In this document: positions 1 to 7,773 of the stretch, piece after piece
Position numbering within the stretch: the first letter of the stretch is position 1
Layout: every line of letters starts with the position of its first letter
Assembly (NCBI GenBank): GCA_020352215.1
Contig: CP070675.1
Coordinates: 3,611,869-3,669,558 of the forward strand
Source of the DNA: Phycisphaerales bacterium
GTDB lineage: Bacteria; Planctomycetota; Phycisphaerae; Sedimentisphaerales; Anaerobacaceae
Direction: 5' to 3'
Length of the DNA stretch: 57,690 nucleotides
Program-made: the position numbers and the translations under genes
Notes under the pieces: generated by a model
What the model was told of the DNA's origin: nothing
Databases searched by the model: none
Seen by the model: only the letters and a program-made list of their open reading frames with translations

Positions 1-852
1 TGAACTTGTGTCAGTATCGGAGTCCACAATGTTCGTGGCATAGGATTCGAAGTGGGAAGGGTTGGGCTCCGGGAACTCTGTCGGTGGGACCCCGAATGTG
101 ACGTGATCGTCTATGGCGGCCTGGCCCGTTTCGCCGCCTATTCCTGCTTGGCCTCCCTGGAGGTCCACAAAGGCGAGCGGATTGACGATCTTGACGTCGC
201 CTGCTATTTGTGAGTTGCCTTGTATCGAGAGTGCCGAAGGTGTACTGAGACTTTCAATGTAGGCATCCGACTCTTTCGATACGTTCACACCTTCGAGGTC
301 TATGTTTCCGGATAGAGACACGGGGCCTTTGCTGGCCACACCGAAGTCGAAAACGGTGGTTGTCCTCGTACCAAATAGATAATTAACCCTAATCGTGCGG
401 GTTATTGGGCCGTACACCCCGGTGACGTCTACTTGGACCGTGTCGTCGTCGATCTGAGTCACATTGGCCAAGAAGTTCTGTCCTCTGTCTGAGTCGAGCG
501 TGACGTGTGGAATGCTGATCGTTGGACCATCGAGGTAGGTTGGGATGTTTGTTATGCCTTCGCTCGTCAGCTCATCCTGGAGGTCGACTCCCATCTGCTG
601 CAACCTCTGACTCGGCTCCACCATGCCGGAGACTGAGACGCGATTCAACCAGTAACGGACTACTTCCAGGCCGGATTCAGCACTGGCCCTGGCACGGTCA
701 GCTCTTCGTTGGTTCTCGGCGAGCTGCACACTTATGGCGGACAACGTGGCCAGCGAGACCGCCAGAGCGCTGAATACGACGATGAAGATCATTGCCACGA
801 TCATCACGGCACCTCTGTTCCTTGCGCGACCCCGTGCCCTTGCAGTTTTCAT
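1..852 (-). CDS. PilX-like exported protein with beta-solenoid-like body, 3' end cut by window
   Basis: Reading frame of 284 codons that is open to the window edge, so the C-terminus is missing. The N-terminus is a short basic segment, then RNRGAVMIVAMIFIVVFS with a long hydrophobic helix and the SAESGLEVVRYWLNR signature. This is the PilX N-terminal pattern of minor type IV pilins and pseudopilins, which lack the usual Glu at position 5. The rest is rich in short Gly/Asn/Ile/Val repeats that suggest a beta-solenoid. It is a clear paralogue of the next gene upstream: both have the block GETGQ.AID.HV and the segment FxFGxAxKGP. A GGAGAG sits about 7 nt before the ATG at 852. The gene lies 93 bp downstream of its paralogue and is probably co-transcribed with it. 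Likely role: surface or pilus-associated protein. The function is inferred from the N-terminal family only. Confidence 0.8.
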   Translation of the reverse strand, partial: MKTARARGRARNRGAVMIVAMIFIVVFSALAVSLATLSAISVQLAENQRRADRARASAESGLEVVRYWLNRVSVSGMVEPSQRLQQMGVDLQDELTSEGITNIPTYLDGPTISIPHVTLDSDRGQNFLANVTQIDDDTVQVDVTGVYGPITRTIRVNYLFGTRTTTVFDFGVASKGPVSLSGNIDLEGVNVSKESDAYIESLSTPSALSIQGNSQIAGDVKIVNPLAFVDLQGGQAGIGGETGQAAIDDHVTFGVPPTEFPEPNPSHFESYATNIVDSDTDTSS

Positions 853-945
853 TTCTGTGCTCTCCGCGGATCCTCCTGTAAAGAAAAGTGTCTCACCAAC
901 TTCTGTTTGCCGACCGGCATCGTGAATTCTGACTCGCTGCCCGTG

Positions 946-2343
946 TCACAGGCAGGAATAAGTGCAAATCTCCGAATAAGAGGTCGGCTCATAATTGACT
1001 TCGCGGTACAAGTCAAAGCCGGCCGGAATCTTAGTGCTGCTTACACGGTCAAAATTCATAGTGACGTTGCCTTCTACTATGGTGGGACTATCGGAGTAGT
1101 TAATGATCGTGCCTTTGATCAACGCATTTGCGTTACCATAAAAATGTACGCCGCTTACTGCCATAACCCCTTCCAACGTGGAGAAATTGCCCCCGAATGC
1201 GGTGGCAAAACCTGGGCCAATTATCGAGCAGCCGACCTCATCGCGGATAGCATCAAACTCGGGGTCGCTCGGATACGGCGCGGTGTCAAAATTGCCGAGG
1301 AAATCAATTCTGTTTGTGCCGGGCTCCGGATTGTCTATGTCGCCATCGGCAACTATGAGCCCCTGAAGGGTACAGTTACGGCCAAATGTGACCTTATTCG
1401 GTGATTCGATCAGCAAAATCCCCTGTATTGTGACACTGCCGCCAAAAGTAGGGTTGGTACCCCCCTTTATTGTTGCATTGGTGAGGATTATAGCTTTGCT
1501 TACGTCGGTCGAGGAGTCGACAAGCTGGCCTGTGGCGTATTGCCTGAAACTATCAACGTCAGGCGCAGGAAACTCCGGATTGTCCGCGCCTATAATGACA
1601 TGATTGTCGATAGCAGTCTGGCCCGTCTCGCCGGCGATTTGGACATCACCTCCGAAAGTGGCGTTAGCATCCGGGTTGCCTATGCTGACATCGCCGTCGA
1701 AGTTCGTGTTGCCGATGACAGACACTGCAACGTCGCTGTTTGAGCTCTCAACATACATATCCGCTTCCCAAGCGGTGTTTATCGCGGTAATGGTTGGATT
1801 GCCGGGAAAATTCAAAGGTCCTTTTGTTGCCAACCCGAAGTTGAATATTGGGAATTCGTACGGCTCAACTTTGAAGTCAACTCTTATTGTCCGCGTCAGT
1901 TCGCCGCAGCTTCCAGTGACATAGACATGCAGAATACTTGGTGTGTTCGCATCACTTGTGATTTGCGCCGCAAAGGTCCGCCCACTTGTCGAGTCTAAAG
2001 TTACGGCTGGAATTGCGCCGTTACTATTGACGACTATGTTCGACATATTTTTGGCGTTCAAGTTGCTTTGCAGAGCAGCGACTATTGCGGTGAGATAGTC
2101 GGATGGCGCCGTTGAACTTGGTATCAGGACGCGACTTAAGTGGTAGCGTGCGACCTCCAAGCCGGACTCAGCGCTTGTGAAAGCACCGTTGACCTCGTGC
2201 TGGTTTTGAGCGATTTGCACGTTTGTTCCGGACATGGCGGCCATGCTGATAGCCAGGGCCGAAAAGATGGCTATGAATATCATGGAAACGACAAGGACAG
2301 CCCCTCTGCACCGTGGGCGGATAGTGTTTCTTGCGGGCATCAT
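946..2343 (-). CDS. PilX-like exported protein with beta-solenoid-like body
   Basis: 465 residues. I start at the ATG-ATG pair at 2343 because GGGGAG lies 4-5 nt upstream; an upstream in-frame start at 2370 has no ribosome site. After a basic stretch comes RCRGAVLVVSMIFIAIFS, a pilin-like hydrophobic helix, then SAESGLEVARYHLSR, the PilX_N signature. From about residue 170 to the end the protein alternates short strands with Gly-Asn turns (for example GNTNFDGDVSIGNPDANAT), consistent with a parallel beta-solenoid. It is about twice as long as usual PilX proteins. It heads a two-gene unit with its truncated-by-window paralogue. Likely exported through the type IV pilus or type II secretion pseudopilus route and displayed on the surface; this is inference. 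Confidence 0.85.
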   Translation of the reverse strand: MMPARNTIRPRCRGAVLVVSMIFIAIFSALAISMAAMSGTNVQIAQNQHEVNGAFTSAESGLEVARYHLSRVLIPSSTAPSDYLTAIVAALQSNLNAKNMSNIVVNSNGAIPAVTLDSTSGRTFAAQITSDANTPSILHVYVTGSCGELTRTIRVDFKVEPYEFPIFNFGLATKGPLNFPGNPTITAINTAWEADMYVESSNSDVAVSVIGNTNFDGDVSIGNPDANATFGGDVQIAGETGQTAIDNHVIIGADNPEFPAPDVDSFRQYATGQLVDSSTDVSKAIILTNATIKGGTNPTFGGSVTIQGILLIESPNKVTFGRNCTLQGLIVADGDIDNPEPGTNRIDFLGNFDTAPYPSDPEFDAIRDEVGCSIIGPGFATAFGGNFSTLEGVMAVSGVHFYGNANALIKGTIINYSDSPTIVEGNVTMNFDRVSSTKIPAGFDLYREVNYEPTSYSEICTYSCL

Positions 2344-2407
2344 TTTTCTCCCCAATAGAAAACGACGCACTTAGACTGGGTTTTGGCGATTTCTACATGA
2401 CAATTAA

Positions 2408-2436
2408 AGTATAGTAAACGCGCGAGGGCAGGCCAA
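2408..2436 (-). promoter_or_regulatory. Sigma70-like promoter of the PilX-like pair
   Basis: Read on the minus strand: -35 TTGGCC (2436-2431), 17 nt spacer, -10 TATACT (2413-2408). The -10 is 65 nt upstream of the ATG at 2343. The -10 matches consensus in 5 of 6 positions, the -35 only in TTG. Confidence 0.55.
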
Positions 2437-2670
2437 GAACGGGTGGTTCGTGTGGCCAATATTCGGCGTGCATGGAGGGGTATATTGGCGGCATTTTTCG
2501 CCCCCACAGCCTCGACTGGGGAGATTTGGCGAACGTGGCGAAACTCAGAACGTATCTAAGTACTGAGTCCTGTTGCTTTTGCGGATTGTGCCATTCATCT
2601 TTATTGAATAATGTGCGGCTTTGCGTGTGATCAGGCACCGGACAGTCCACTTGTAGTGAAAGGGCGAGTT

Positions 2671-3027
2671 ATGAGAACTGCAGTATTGGTCGTTGGTGTT
2701 GGGTGCGTGGTGGCGGCGGGGGGACTTGCCACTGGGGATGCGCCGGACAATCTCGCAGAAATGCAGGAGGAAATGGCGGAACTGAAGAAGCACATTTCCT
2801 CGCTCGAAGGACGGGTCGAATCGCTGGAGAAGCAGCTCAAAAAGGGCAGTATCGTCATCGTCGATACGCCTGGACGTCCAGATGATGAGAGCTTGAGAGC
2901 GCCCAGGCAGTTCCGTTGGCCCGAATATCGGCCGAAAGGATGGCAGCGAAGGCAGTTTAACGGGATTCCCTACTACGTGATTCCGTTGTGCCGCGATTCA
3001 GCTAAGCCGGGATCGCCGGCCAAGTGA
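2671..3027 (+). CDS. Small exported coiled-coil protein
   Basis: 118 residues from the ATG at 2671, preceded by AAAGGGCGAG; an upstream ATG at 2611 in the same frame lacks a ribosome site and would spoil the signal peptide. The start MRTAVLVVGVGCVVAAGG is a signal peptide. Residues about 28-60 form a heptad-rich coiled coil (EMQEEMAELKKHISSLEGRV), followed by a proline/arginine-rich tail. No family is recognised. A short periplasmic coiled-coil protein may act as an assembly or scaffold factor, but nothing in the context fixes this. Its last 55 bp overlap the 3' end of the convergent lipB-lipA gene. Confidence 0.7.
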   Translation: MRTAVLVVGVGCVVAAGGLATGDAPDNLAEMQEEMAELKKHISSLEGRVESLEKQLKKGSIVIVDTPGRPDDESLRAPRQFRWPEYRPKGWQRRQFNGIPYYVIPLCRDSAKPGSPAK

Positions 3028-4616
3028 GCCTGGATGTTGTCCTGTTCCGCAAAATATGAGCTGCGAGCGAACGGCGCCGAGACGACCCAGGAGAAACCCA
3101 GATCTGACGCCCTGTGCCTCCAGAAGTCGAATTTGGCCGGCGGGATATACTCGACGACCTCAAGTGAATCTTTCGAGGGCTTGAGATACTGTCCTATCGT
3201 AATCCGGTCACAGCCTACTTCTCGCAGCTGGCGCAGCACCTGCTCGACCTCCACCTCTGTCTCCCCCAAGCCGAGCATAATCGAAGATTTAGTCACGGTG
3301 CCGGCGCCCGTTGTCTGGGCCATCTTTAGCAGGTTCAGGGAACGCTCGTAGTCCGCGCCCGCTCTTGCAGCACGGTACAGACGGGGAACCGTCTCAATGT
3401 TGTGAGCGAACACGAAGGGCAAAGCCTCGCTTAGGATTTGAAGGGCCTGCTCTTGGCAGTTGCGAAAGTCGGGCGTCAGTATCTCAAACTTCATGTCCGG
3501 GCACTTCTGTCTCACCTGGTCGATGCAATCGCGAAAATGGCTGGCGCCGCCGTCCGGCAGATCGTCTCGGTTCACGCTTGTTATCACGAGGTACTCGAGC
3601 CTCATCTTCAACGCCATCTCTGCCAGACGTGCCGGCTCTGCGGGGTCCGGCGGGGCGGGCCTGCCGACCGGCACAGAGCAGAATTTACAGTTTCGTGTGC
3701 AAACTTCCCCGAGAATCAGAACCGTAGCGGTCCCCCTCGACCAGCACTGGCCTCGGTTTGGACAGTTTGCGCTGCCGCATATCGTGTGGAGCTGCAGAGA
3801 GCTGAGCGTCTTCTCAACTTCCCGGTATTTTGGGCTGGCACGCAGCGGCCTTCGTAGCCACGGGGGCAGTTTTCGTCGCGAATGGCTCGTCGCTTGTGAC
3901 TCGTTCGCCGCAGCTGGCACTCCAGTATCCGCACCCGTGCTTCTACTTGCCGGCGCCGCGCACAAGTGCCTTGACAGAAGCACGCCTATCTTCTCTTTGA
4001 CATCGGCCATGGGGTAGTGTTGGCCGGTTTCTTTCAGGACGGAGGTTATCTCCACGCCGTCCAAACCACACGGTATAAGATGATCAAAGATGCTCAACTC
4101 GTTCCGGATGTTTATCGCCATGCCGTGGCATGTCACACCCTTCGACACCCGTACACCTATGGACGCGATCTTCCTGTCACCTATCCAGAGCCCGGGGAAG
4201 CCTTCTCGTCGCGTTGCACGAACGCCCAACTGTGAGAGCAATTCCGCACCTATGGTTTCCAATCTCCTGATGTAGTCGCCGATGCCAAGGCGAAGCTCGC
4301 GAAGACGCAGGATTGGATAGAGCACCAGCTGGCCCGGGTTATGAGCGGTTGTGCCGCCGCCTCTGCGGATTTCGACCACGTCGATTCCGCGCCCGGCCAG
4401 CTCTTTCCGACTCACCAGGAGCTTGTTGGCACTTTGCCGAGCACCCAGTGTAATGACAGGCGAATGCTCAACGATCAGAACGGTGTCACGTATCCGGCCG
4501 TCGCGTCTCTCTTGCTGCAGTTGCAGCTGTTGCTGCAGAATCTCTCGATAGTCCGCAAGACCGCAATCAACTACGTCCAACCTACGACGCTGAGCTCTCT
4601 CATCACCGATACTCAT
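2973..4616 (-). CDS. Fused octanoyltransferase / lipoyl synthase (LipB-LipA)
   Basis: 547 residues joining the two steps of de novo lipoate synthesis. Residues 1 to about 218 are LipB, which moves octanoyl from acyl-carrier protein to the lipoyl domains. They show RGGGTTAHNPGQLV (85-98), the catalytic Lys149 in GDRKIAS and Cys183 in IPCG. A Ser/Ala-rich linker (about 219-245) leads into LipA, a radical-SAM enzyme that inserts two sulfurs. The auxiliary cluster cysteines are 280, 285 and 291, the radical-SAM cysteines 306, 310 and 313, and the RSSY motif (518-521) supplies the serine ligand. All key residues are present, so both activities should work. Dihydrolipoamide dehydrogenase lies 1.5 kb upstream. 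No ribosome site precedes the ATG, while a TATAAT sits 7 nt upstream, suggesting a leaderless mRNA. Confidence 0.95.
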   Translation of the reverse strand: MSIGDERAQRRRLDVVDCGLADYREILQQQLQLQQERRDGRIRDTVLIVEHSPVITLGARQSANKLLVSRKELAGRGIDVVEIRRGGGTTAHNPGQLVLYPILRLRELRLGIGDYIRRLETIGAELLSQLGVRATRREGFPGLWIGDRKIASIGVRVSKGVTCHGMAINIRNELSIFDHLIPCGLDGVEITSVLKETGQHYPMADVKEKIGVLLSRHLCAAPASRSTGADTGVPAAANESQATSHSRRKLPPWLRRPLRASPKYREVEKTLSSLQLHTICGSANCPNRGQCWSRGTATVLILGEVCTRNCKFCSVPVGRPAPPDPAEPARLAEMALKMRLEYLVITSVNRDDLPDGGASHFRDCIDQVRQKCPDMKFEILTPDFRNCQEQALQILSEALPFVFAHNIETVPRLYRAARAGADYERSLNLLKMAQTTGAGTVTKSSIMLGLGETEVEVEQVLRQLREVGCDRITIGQYLKPSKDSLEVVEYIPPAKFDFWRHRASDLGFSWVVSAPFARSSYFAEQDNIQAHLAGDPGLAESRHNGIT

Positions 4617-4623
4617 AAGTCTA

Positions 4624-4629
4624 ATTATA
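4624..4629 (-). promoter_or_regulatory. -10 box abutting the lipB-lipA start codon
   Basis: A perfect TATAAT on the minus strand ends 7 nt before the ATG at 4616. A transcript starting at the normal distance would begin at or next to the ATG. The -35 is weak (TGCAAA at 16 nt). No Shine-Dalgarno sequence is visible. Confidence 0.5.
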
Positions 4630-4694
4630 ACTGGAAATTAGGCGATTTGCATATGATTTGTAGCTGGTTTGGGATTCTGCTGGGCCGTCTTGAG

Positions 4695-4730
4695 AAAGAA
4701 AAGGGCCGCAAGTATTTGAACTTGCAGCCC
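4695..4730 (-). terminator. Rho-independent terminator of the PEP-CTERM gene
   Basis: Minus-strand stem of 11 bp with one G-T pair (4730-4720 with 4713-4703), loop of 6 nt, followed by TTTTCTTT. It lies 27 bp past the stop codon of the PEP-CTERM gene. Confidence 0.85.
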
Positions 4731-4757
4731 GTTCAGATCTGTTTCGGTGAGGTGCGA

Positions 4758-5411
4758 TCACAACTTGCTGCGGCTGCGCAGCCAGCCGAGAAATCCGATG
4801 CCCACGCTGCCAAGCAGAAGCGCTGCTGGCGCGGGGATAATGACTGTGGTGGTATCCGGCACCCCTATGTGGTAAGGTCCAGTATCGGTGTCGCTGGCGG
4901 TGAAGCCGGCATTCCAGGCGGTAACGTTGTATCCACCGTCTTTGCCGTCTTTCGCATAGAAATCTCCCCAAACCGGACTGCGCGTGCTATCGAACTCAAT
5001 GATCTTCGTTGTCCCACTGGGGCCGAACTTGATGCCGTAGAGCGTGTCCGGCATGTCCCAGTCGCTGGCCTTCGGGTAATCGTCGAGGCTCGGCGTGCCA
5101 CCTTGGAGAACCGATACAATATCGTCCGCGGTGAAACTGGGCGAAACCTCGATGATGACGTGACTGATATCTTTTCTGGGAACAGTCAGTTGGTACCAGT
5201 AGCGCCAAGTGCCGTCTCCGTTGTTCGTTACACTCCACTCGAATGTTGTCGAATCGCTGACCCAGGGGCTGCCAAAACTGCCGGCGATCTCACCGCCGGC
5301 ACCGGTGAGTGTCCCCCCATAGGGAGTCGGAACGGCCAGACTGGTTCCGGTTGACACCGCTAGCATGAGCATTGCGCCCAGTAAACATTGCACCTTCCTT
5401 GTACATCTCAT
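4758..5411 (-). CDS. PEP-CTERM sorting-domain protein
   Basis: 217 residues from the ATG at 5411, which has AAGGAGG 8-9 nt upstream; a longer frame from 5492 has no ribosome site. It has a signal peptide (MRCTRKVQCLLGAMLMLAVS), a beta-rich middle with many Gly, Ser, Thr and Asp residues and a W-x-Y-x-Y pattern, then the tail VIIPAPAALLLGSVGIGFLG and WLRSRSKL. The tail is the Pro-Ala-Pro variant of the PEP-CTERM signal: short motif, one membrane helix and a basic end. Such proteins are exported, processed by exosortase and placed on the surface or in exopolysaccharide. No exosortase gene is in the window. The gene has its own promoter and terminator, so it is a single-gene unit. Its ligand or role is unknown. 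Confidence 0.88.
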   Translation of the reverse strand: MRCTRKVQCLLGAMLMLAVSTGTSLAVPTPYGGTLTGAGGEIAGSFGSPWVSDSTTFEWSVTNNGDGTWRYWYQLTVPRKDISHVIIEVSPSFTADDIVSVLQGGTPSLDDYPKASDWDMPDTLYGIKFGPSGTTKIIEFDSTRSPVWGDFYAKDGKDGGYNVTAWNAGFTASDTDTGPYHIGVPDTTTVIIPAPAALLLGSVGIGFLGWLRSRSKL

Positions 5412-5542
5412 GGCCCATACCTCCTTGCAAAAGATGACATCCATTCTGCGCTCGGACACACGGGGAAGTGGTAATGGGGTGGGCAGCTGCACAGCCTCCT
5501 GCCGCTAATCATCCACGGCCTCCTGCCACTTCCAGCAAGTGT

Positions 5543-5571
5543 CTTTTAGCCGCTACGCAAGAAGTTGTCAA
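5543..5571 (-). promoter_or_regulatory. Promoter of the PEP-CTERM gene
   Basis: Minus strand: -35 TTGACA (5571-5566), 17 nt spacer, -10 TAAAAG (5548-5543). The -35 is preceded by GATTTTTCCAC, a T-rich extension seen at other promoters in the window. The leader to the ATG at 5411 is about 125 nt and holds two copies of GCAGGAGGC. Confidence 0.6.
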
Positions 5572-5575
5572 GTGG

Positions 5576-5599
5576 AAAAATCAGCTTCGCATGATTTTT
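5576..5599 (-). terminator. Hairpin terminator of the lpd / C_GCAxxG unit
   Basis: Perfect 8-bp stem AAAAATCA / TGATTTTT with an 8-nt loop, 46 bp past the stop of the C_GCAxxG_C_C gene. On the minus strand it ends in five T, which are also the T-rich extension of the next promoter's -35 box. On the plus strand the T run is longer, but no plus-strand gene reads into it. Confidence 0.6.
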
Positions 5600-5644
5600 T
5601 TTTGCCGCTGCGGAATACGACGCGGCCATCCGTAGCCACAGATC

Positions 5645-6085
5645 TTATGGGACCTCCATCTCTTCGAGCAGTTCCCCTGCGGATCGGACCATCTTCGGAC
5701 AGACAGAATTGAACAGGTTTTTCTCTTTGGCCGAGGCAAAGCCTTCCGGCGTGCTCAGGTCGCAGCCGAGTAATTCCTTGCAGATGACCGAGCCGTTGCG
5801 GATCCTAAATCGTTCTGCGAACTCTGTTACAAGCTCGTACGTTCGCTGTTTCGCGCCCTTATCGGCCGAGTCGCTGGAGGCATGCATCAGGCCCAGGACC
5901 ATGAGGGCCCCCGTAACCGCTCCGCAGGTTTCGGCCATTCGCATCCCGCCTCCAAATCCGCAGGAGACTTTCAGCGCGGCCTCGCGGTCGATGCCGAATT
6001 GCGGACCGTAGGTTGCAACTATTGCCTGCGAACAATTGTAACCCTGATCGAACAGTGAGACAGCTTCCTGGACCTTTGTGCTCAT
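5645..6085 (-). CDS. C_GCAxxG_C_C family redox protein
   Basis: 146 residues with the family's spaced cysteines: NCSQAIVATYG (about 17-27), SCGFGGGMRMAETCGAVTG (with Cys 42 and 54), ICKELLGCDL (with the Cys pair near 101 and 107) and SVCPKMV near 129. The length is usual. Proteins of this family (C_GCAxxG_C_C, PF09719) are thought to bind a metal or redox group and often sit next to oxidoreductases; the exact reaction is not established. It starts 48 bp downstream of the dihydrolipoamide dehydrogenase stop and is probably in the same transcript, suggesting a redox link to it. No strong ribosome site precedes the ATG, consistent with reading through from lpd. Confidence 0.85.
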   Translation of the reverse strand: MSTKVQEAVSLFDQGYNCSQAIVATYGPQFGIDREAALKVSCGFGGGMRMAETCGAVTGALMVLGLMHASSDSADKGAKQRTYELVTEFAERFRIRNGSVICKELLGCDLSTPEGFASAKEKNLFNSVCPKMVRSAGELLEEMEVP

Positions 6086-6133
6086 CTGGTTGCCATTGTT
6101 CTATTGCCTTGGCCGCTGGGCGGCGCCCTGATT

Positions 6134-7519
6134 CTACTTGTCTGCGGCGCCGAAGAGGCTTGGACCGAACGCTTCCTGGACGGCTTCTTCGAGTGTCTCG
6201 GATACGGTCGGATGCGGGAAGACTACGTCTGTCAGCTTCTCAGAGGTGCCCAGCAAGGCCCGCGCGAAGGCGACAAATTCGGTCACCATGTCACCGACCA
6301 TAGTGACGCCTACGATTTTGTTCGTAGCGTTGTCTCGAACGGCCCGGATTTGGCCGGCCGTCTGGTTGTAAGATACGCTTCTTCCGTTAGCCTTAAAGAA
6401 CCCCTTGCCAACCGAGACGTCAAGCCCTTCGGCTTCGCACGCCCGTTCTGATTTTCCGATCGACGCTATCTCCGGGAAGGTGAAGATGACTCTTGGGATA
6501 AGGCAATAATCCATCATTTTCTGATTGCCACCGGTGGCATTTGTTGCGGCCACGTCGGCCTCGGCGGTAGCGCCGTGCGCCAGGAACGTCGTCCCAACCG
6601 CGTCGCCGATGGCGTAGACTCCGGGGACGTTCGTTTGAAGTCGTTCATCTATCACGATTGTCGATCCGTTCATCGCCAGACCAAGGGCGTCGACAGTTTC
6701 CTTGTCAACACGAGACTTTCGGCCGACGGATACGAGCACCTTCTCGGCCTCAATTGTCGGGCCTGACTCAAGGACGACTTTGGCCGGAGTAGTGGCCTTG
6801 TCAACGGAAGTGACTTTCTGGCCTGTAACCGAGTCGACGCCCAGCTTCTTGAACTCTCGCTCGAGCAATCGGCCGACCCATTGATCTTCCATTGGTACGA
6901 GCTGGTCGAGGGCTTCAACGATTGTCACCTTTGTGCCCATGGTGGCATAGACGCATGCCATCTCGCAGCCAATTACTCCGCCGCCAACGATAACCATTGA
7001 CGCAGGTATCTGCGGCAGCGACAGGGCTTCTTTGCTGCTGATAACGACCTGCCCGTCAAAGGGGATGTTGGGTAGCTCGATGGACTCTGAGCCCGTCGCG
7101 AGAATCAGCTTGTCGGTCTCGATATTAGTCGATTGGCCATCCGATTCTATTTTGATCTTGCCCGGTGCGGTGACGACGGCTCGACCTTGAATCAGACTGA
7201 GGTTGTATGCCTTGGCTGACCCGGTCATGCCTTTGCGAAAGCCGGTTACGATGGTGTCCTTTCTCTCTTGGATCTTTGCCCAGTTCGGGACCGCCGATGT
7301 GATTTCCACCCCGATCTGGCCCGCCTGCCTGGCTGCGAGCAGCGCGTGCGCCGAGGCGAGCAGGGCCTTGGAGGGGATGCACCCCCAGTTGAGGCACGTT
7401 CCGCCGATGTATTCCTTCTCAATGACTGCGACCGAGGCCCCTTTCTGGGCGCACCGCTTGGCAGCCCTGAAGCCGCCCGGCCCGGCCCCTATCACCACAA
7501 CATCAAAATGCTCACTCAT
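6134..7519 (-). CDS. lpd: Dihydrolipoamide dehydrogenase (E3)
   Basis: 461 residues, the usual length. FAD-dependent enzyme that reoxidises dihydrolipoamide with NAD+ in 2-oxoacid dehydrogenase complexes or the glycine cleavage system. Motifs in order: FAD-binding VIGAGPGGFRAAKRCA at the start, redox pair in GGTCLNWGCIPSK (Cys42 and Cys47), NAD-binding VVGGGVIGCEMACVYATMG, GDAVG near 310, and the C-terminal FPHPTVSE with the His436/Glu441 couple. All catalytic residues are present. A GAGGA lies 6-7 nt before the ATG. No E1 or E2 genes are nearby, so it is an orphan E3. It sits between the C_GCAxxG_C_C gene and a divergent exported protein, close to the lipoate enzyme that would supply lipoyl groups to its partners. 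Confidence 0.96.
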   Translation of the reverse strand: MSEHFDVVVIGAGPGGFRAAKRCAQKGASVAVIEKEYIGGTCLNWGCIPSKALLASAHALLAARQAGQIGVEITSAVPNWAKIQERKDTIVTGFRKGMTGSAKAYNLSLIQGRAVVTAPGKIKIESDGQSTNIETDKLILATGSESIELPNIPFDGQVVISSKEALSLPQIPASMVIVGGGVIGCEMACVYATMGTKVTIVEALDQLVPMEDQWVGRLLEREFKKLGVDSVTGQKVTSVDKATTPAKVVLESGPTIEAEKVLVSVGRKSRVDKETVDALGLAMNGSTIVIDERLQTNVPGVYAIGDAVGTTFLAHGATAEADVAATNATGGNQKMMDYCLIPRVIFTFPEIASIGKSERACEAEGLDVSVGKGFFKANGRSVSYNQTAGQIRAVRDNATNKIVGVTMVGDMVTEFVAFARALLGTSEKLTDVVFPHPTVSETLEEAVQEAFGPSLFGAADK

Positions 7520-7593
7520 GATTCGTCCTCGTGCATCTATAAGTACAGTCTAAGGCATCCTCATCTCTCCACGACTGTTTCCAGCGGGCAGAC

Positions 7594-7621
7594 AGTATAG
7601 CACAAGCGCCCCACATGGCAA
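7594..7621 (-). promoter_or_regulatory. Promoter of lpd
   Basis: Minus strand: -35 TTGCCA (7621-7616), 16 nt spacer, -10 TATACT (7599-7594), 75 nt upstream of the lpd ATG. Both boxes match consensus in 5 of 6 positions. Confidence 0.6.
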
Positions 7622-7773
7622 AGCTGTACTCTGCGTTTTTGTTCGGCCGACTCGACGGCCCTCAGGCATCGCTGCCCTTCTCCTCGCTTTTTACCCGCAA
7701 TTTACATGTGGAAGCTCGATGTGGTGTGGTATCATTTCTGTGGCGTCAAGATGTGATTTGGAGGTGCGTAAAG

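Noticed and set aside
709..1404. 231-codon plus-strand frame
   Set aside because: Antisense to the two PilX-like genes, with no ribosome site or motif.
5584..5600. Plus-strand terminator with long T run
   Set aside because: The T run is good on the plus strand, but no plus-strand gene lies upstream; it is better read as the minus-strand terminator.
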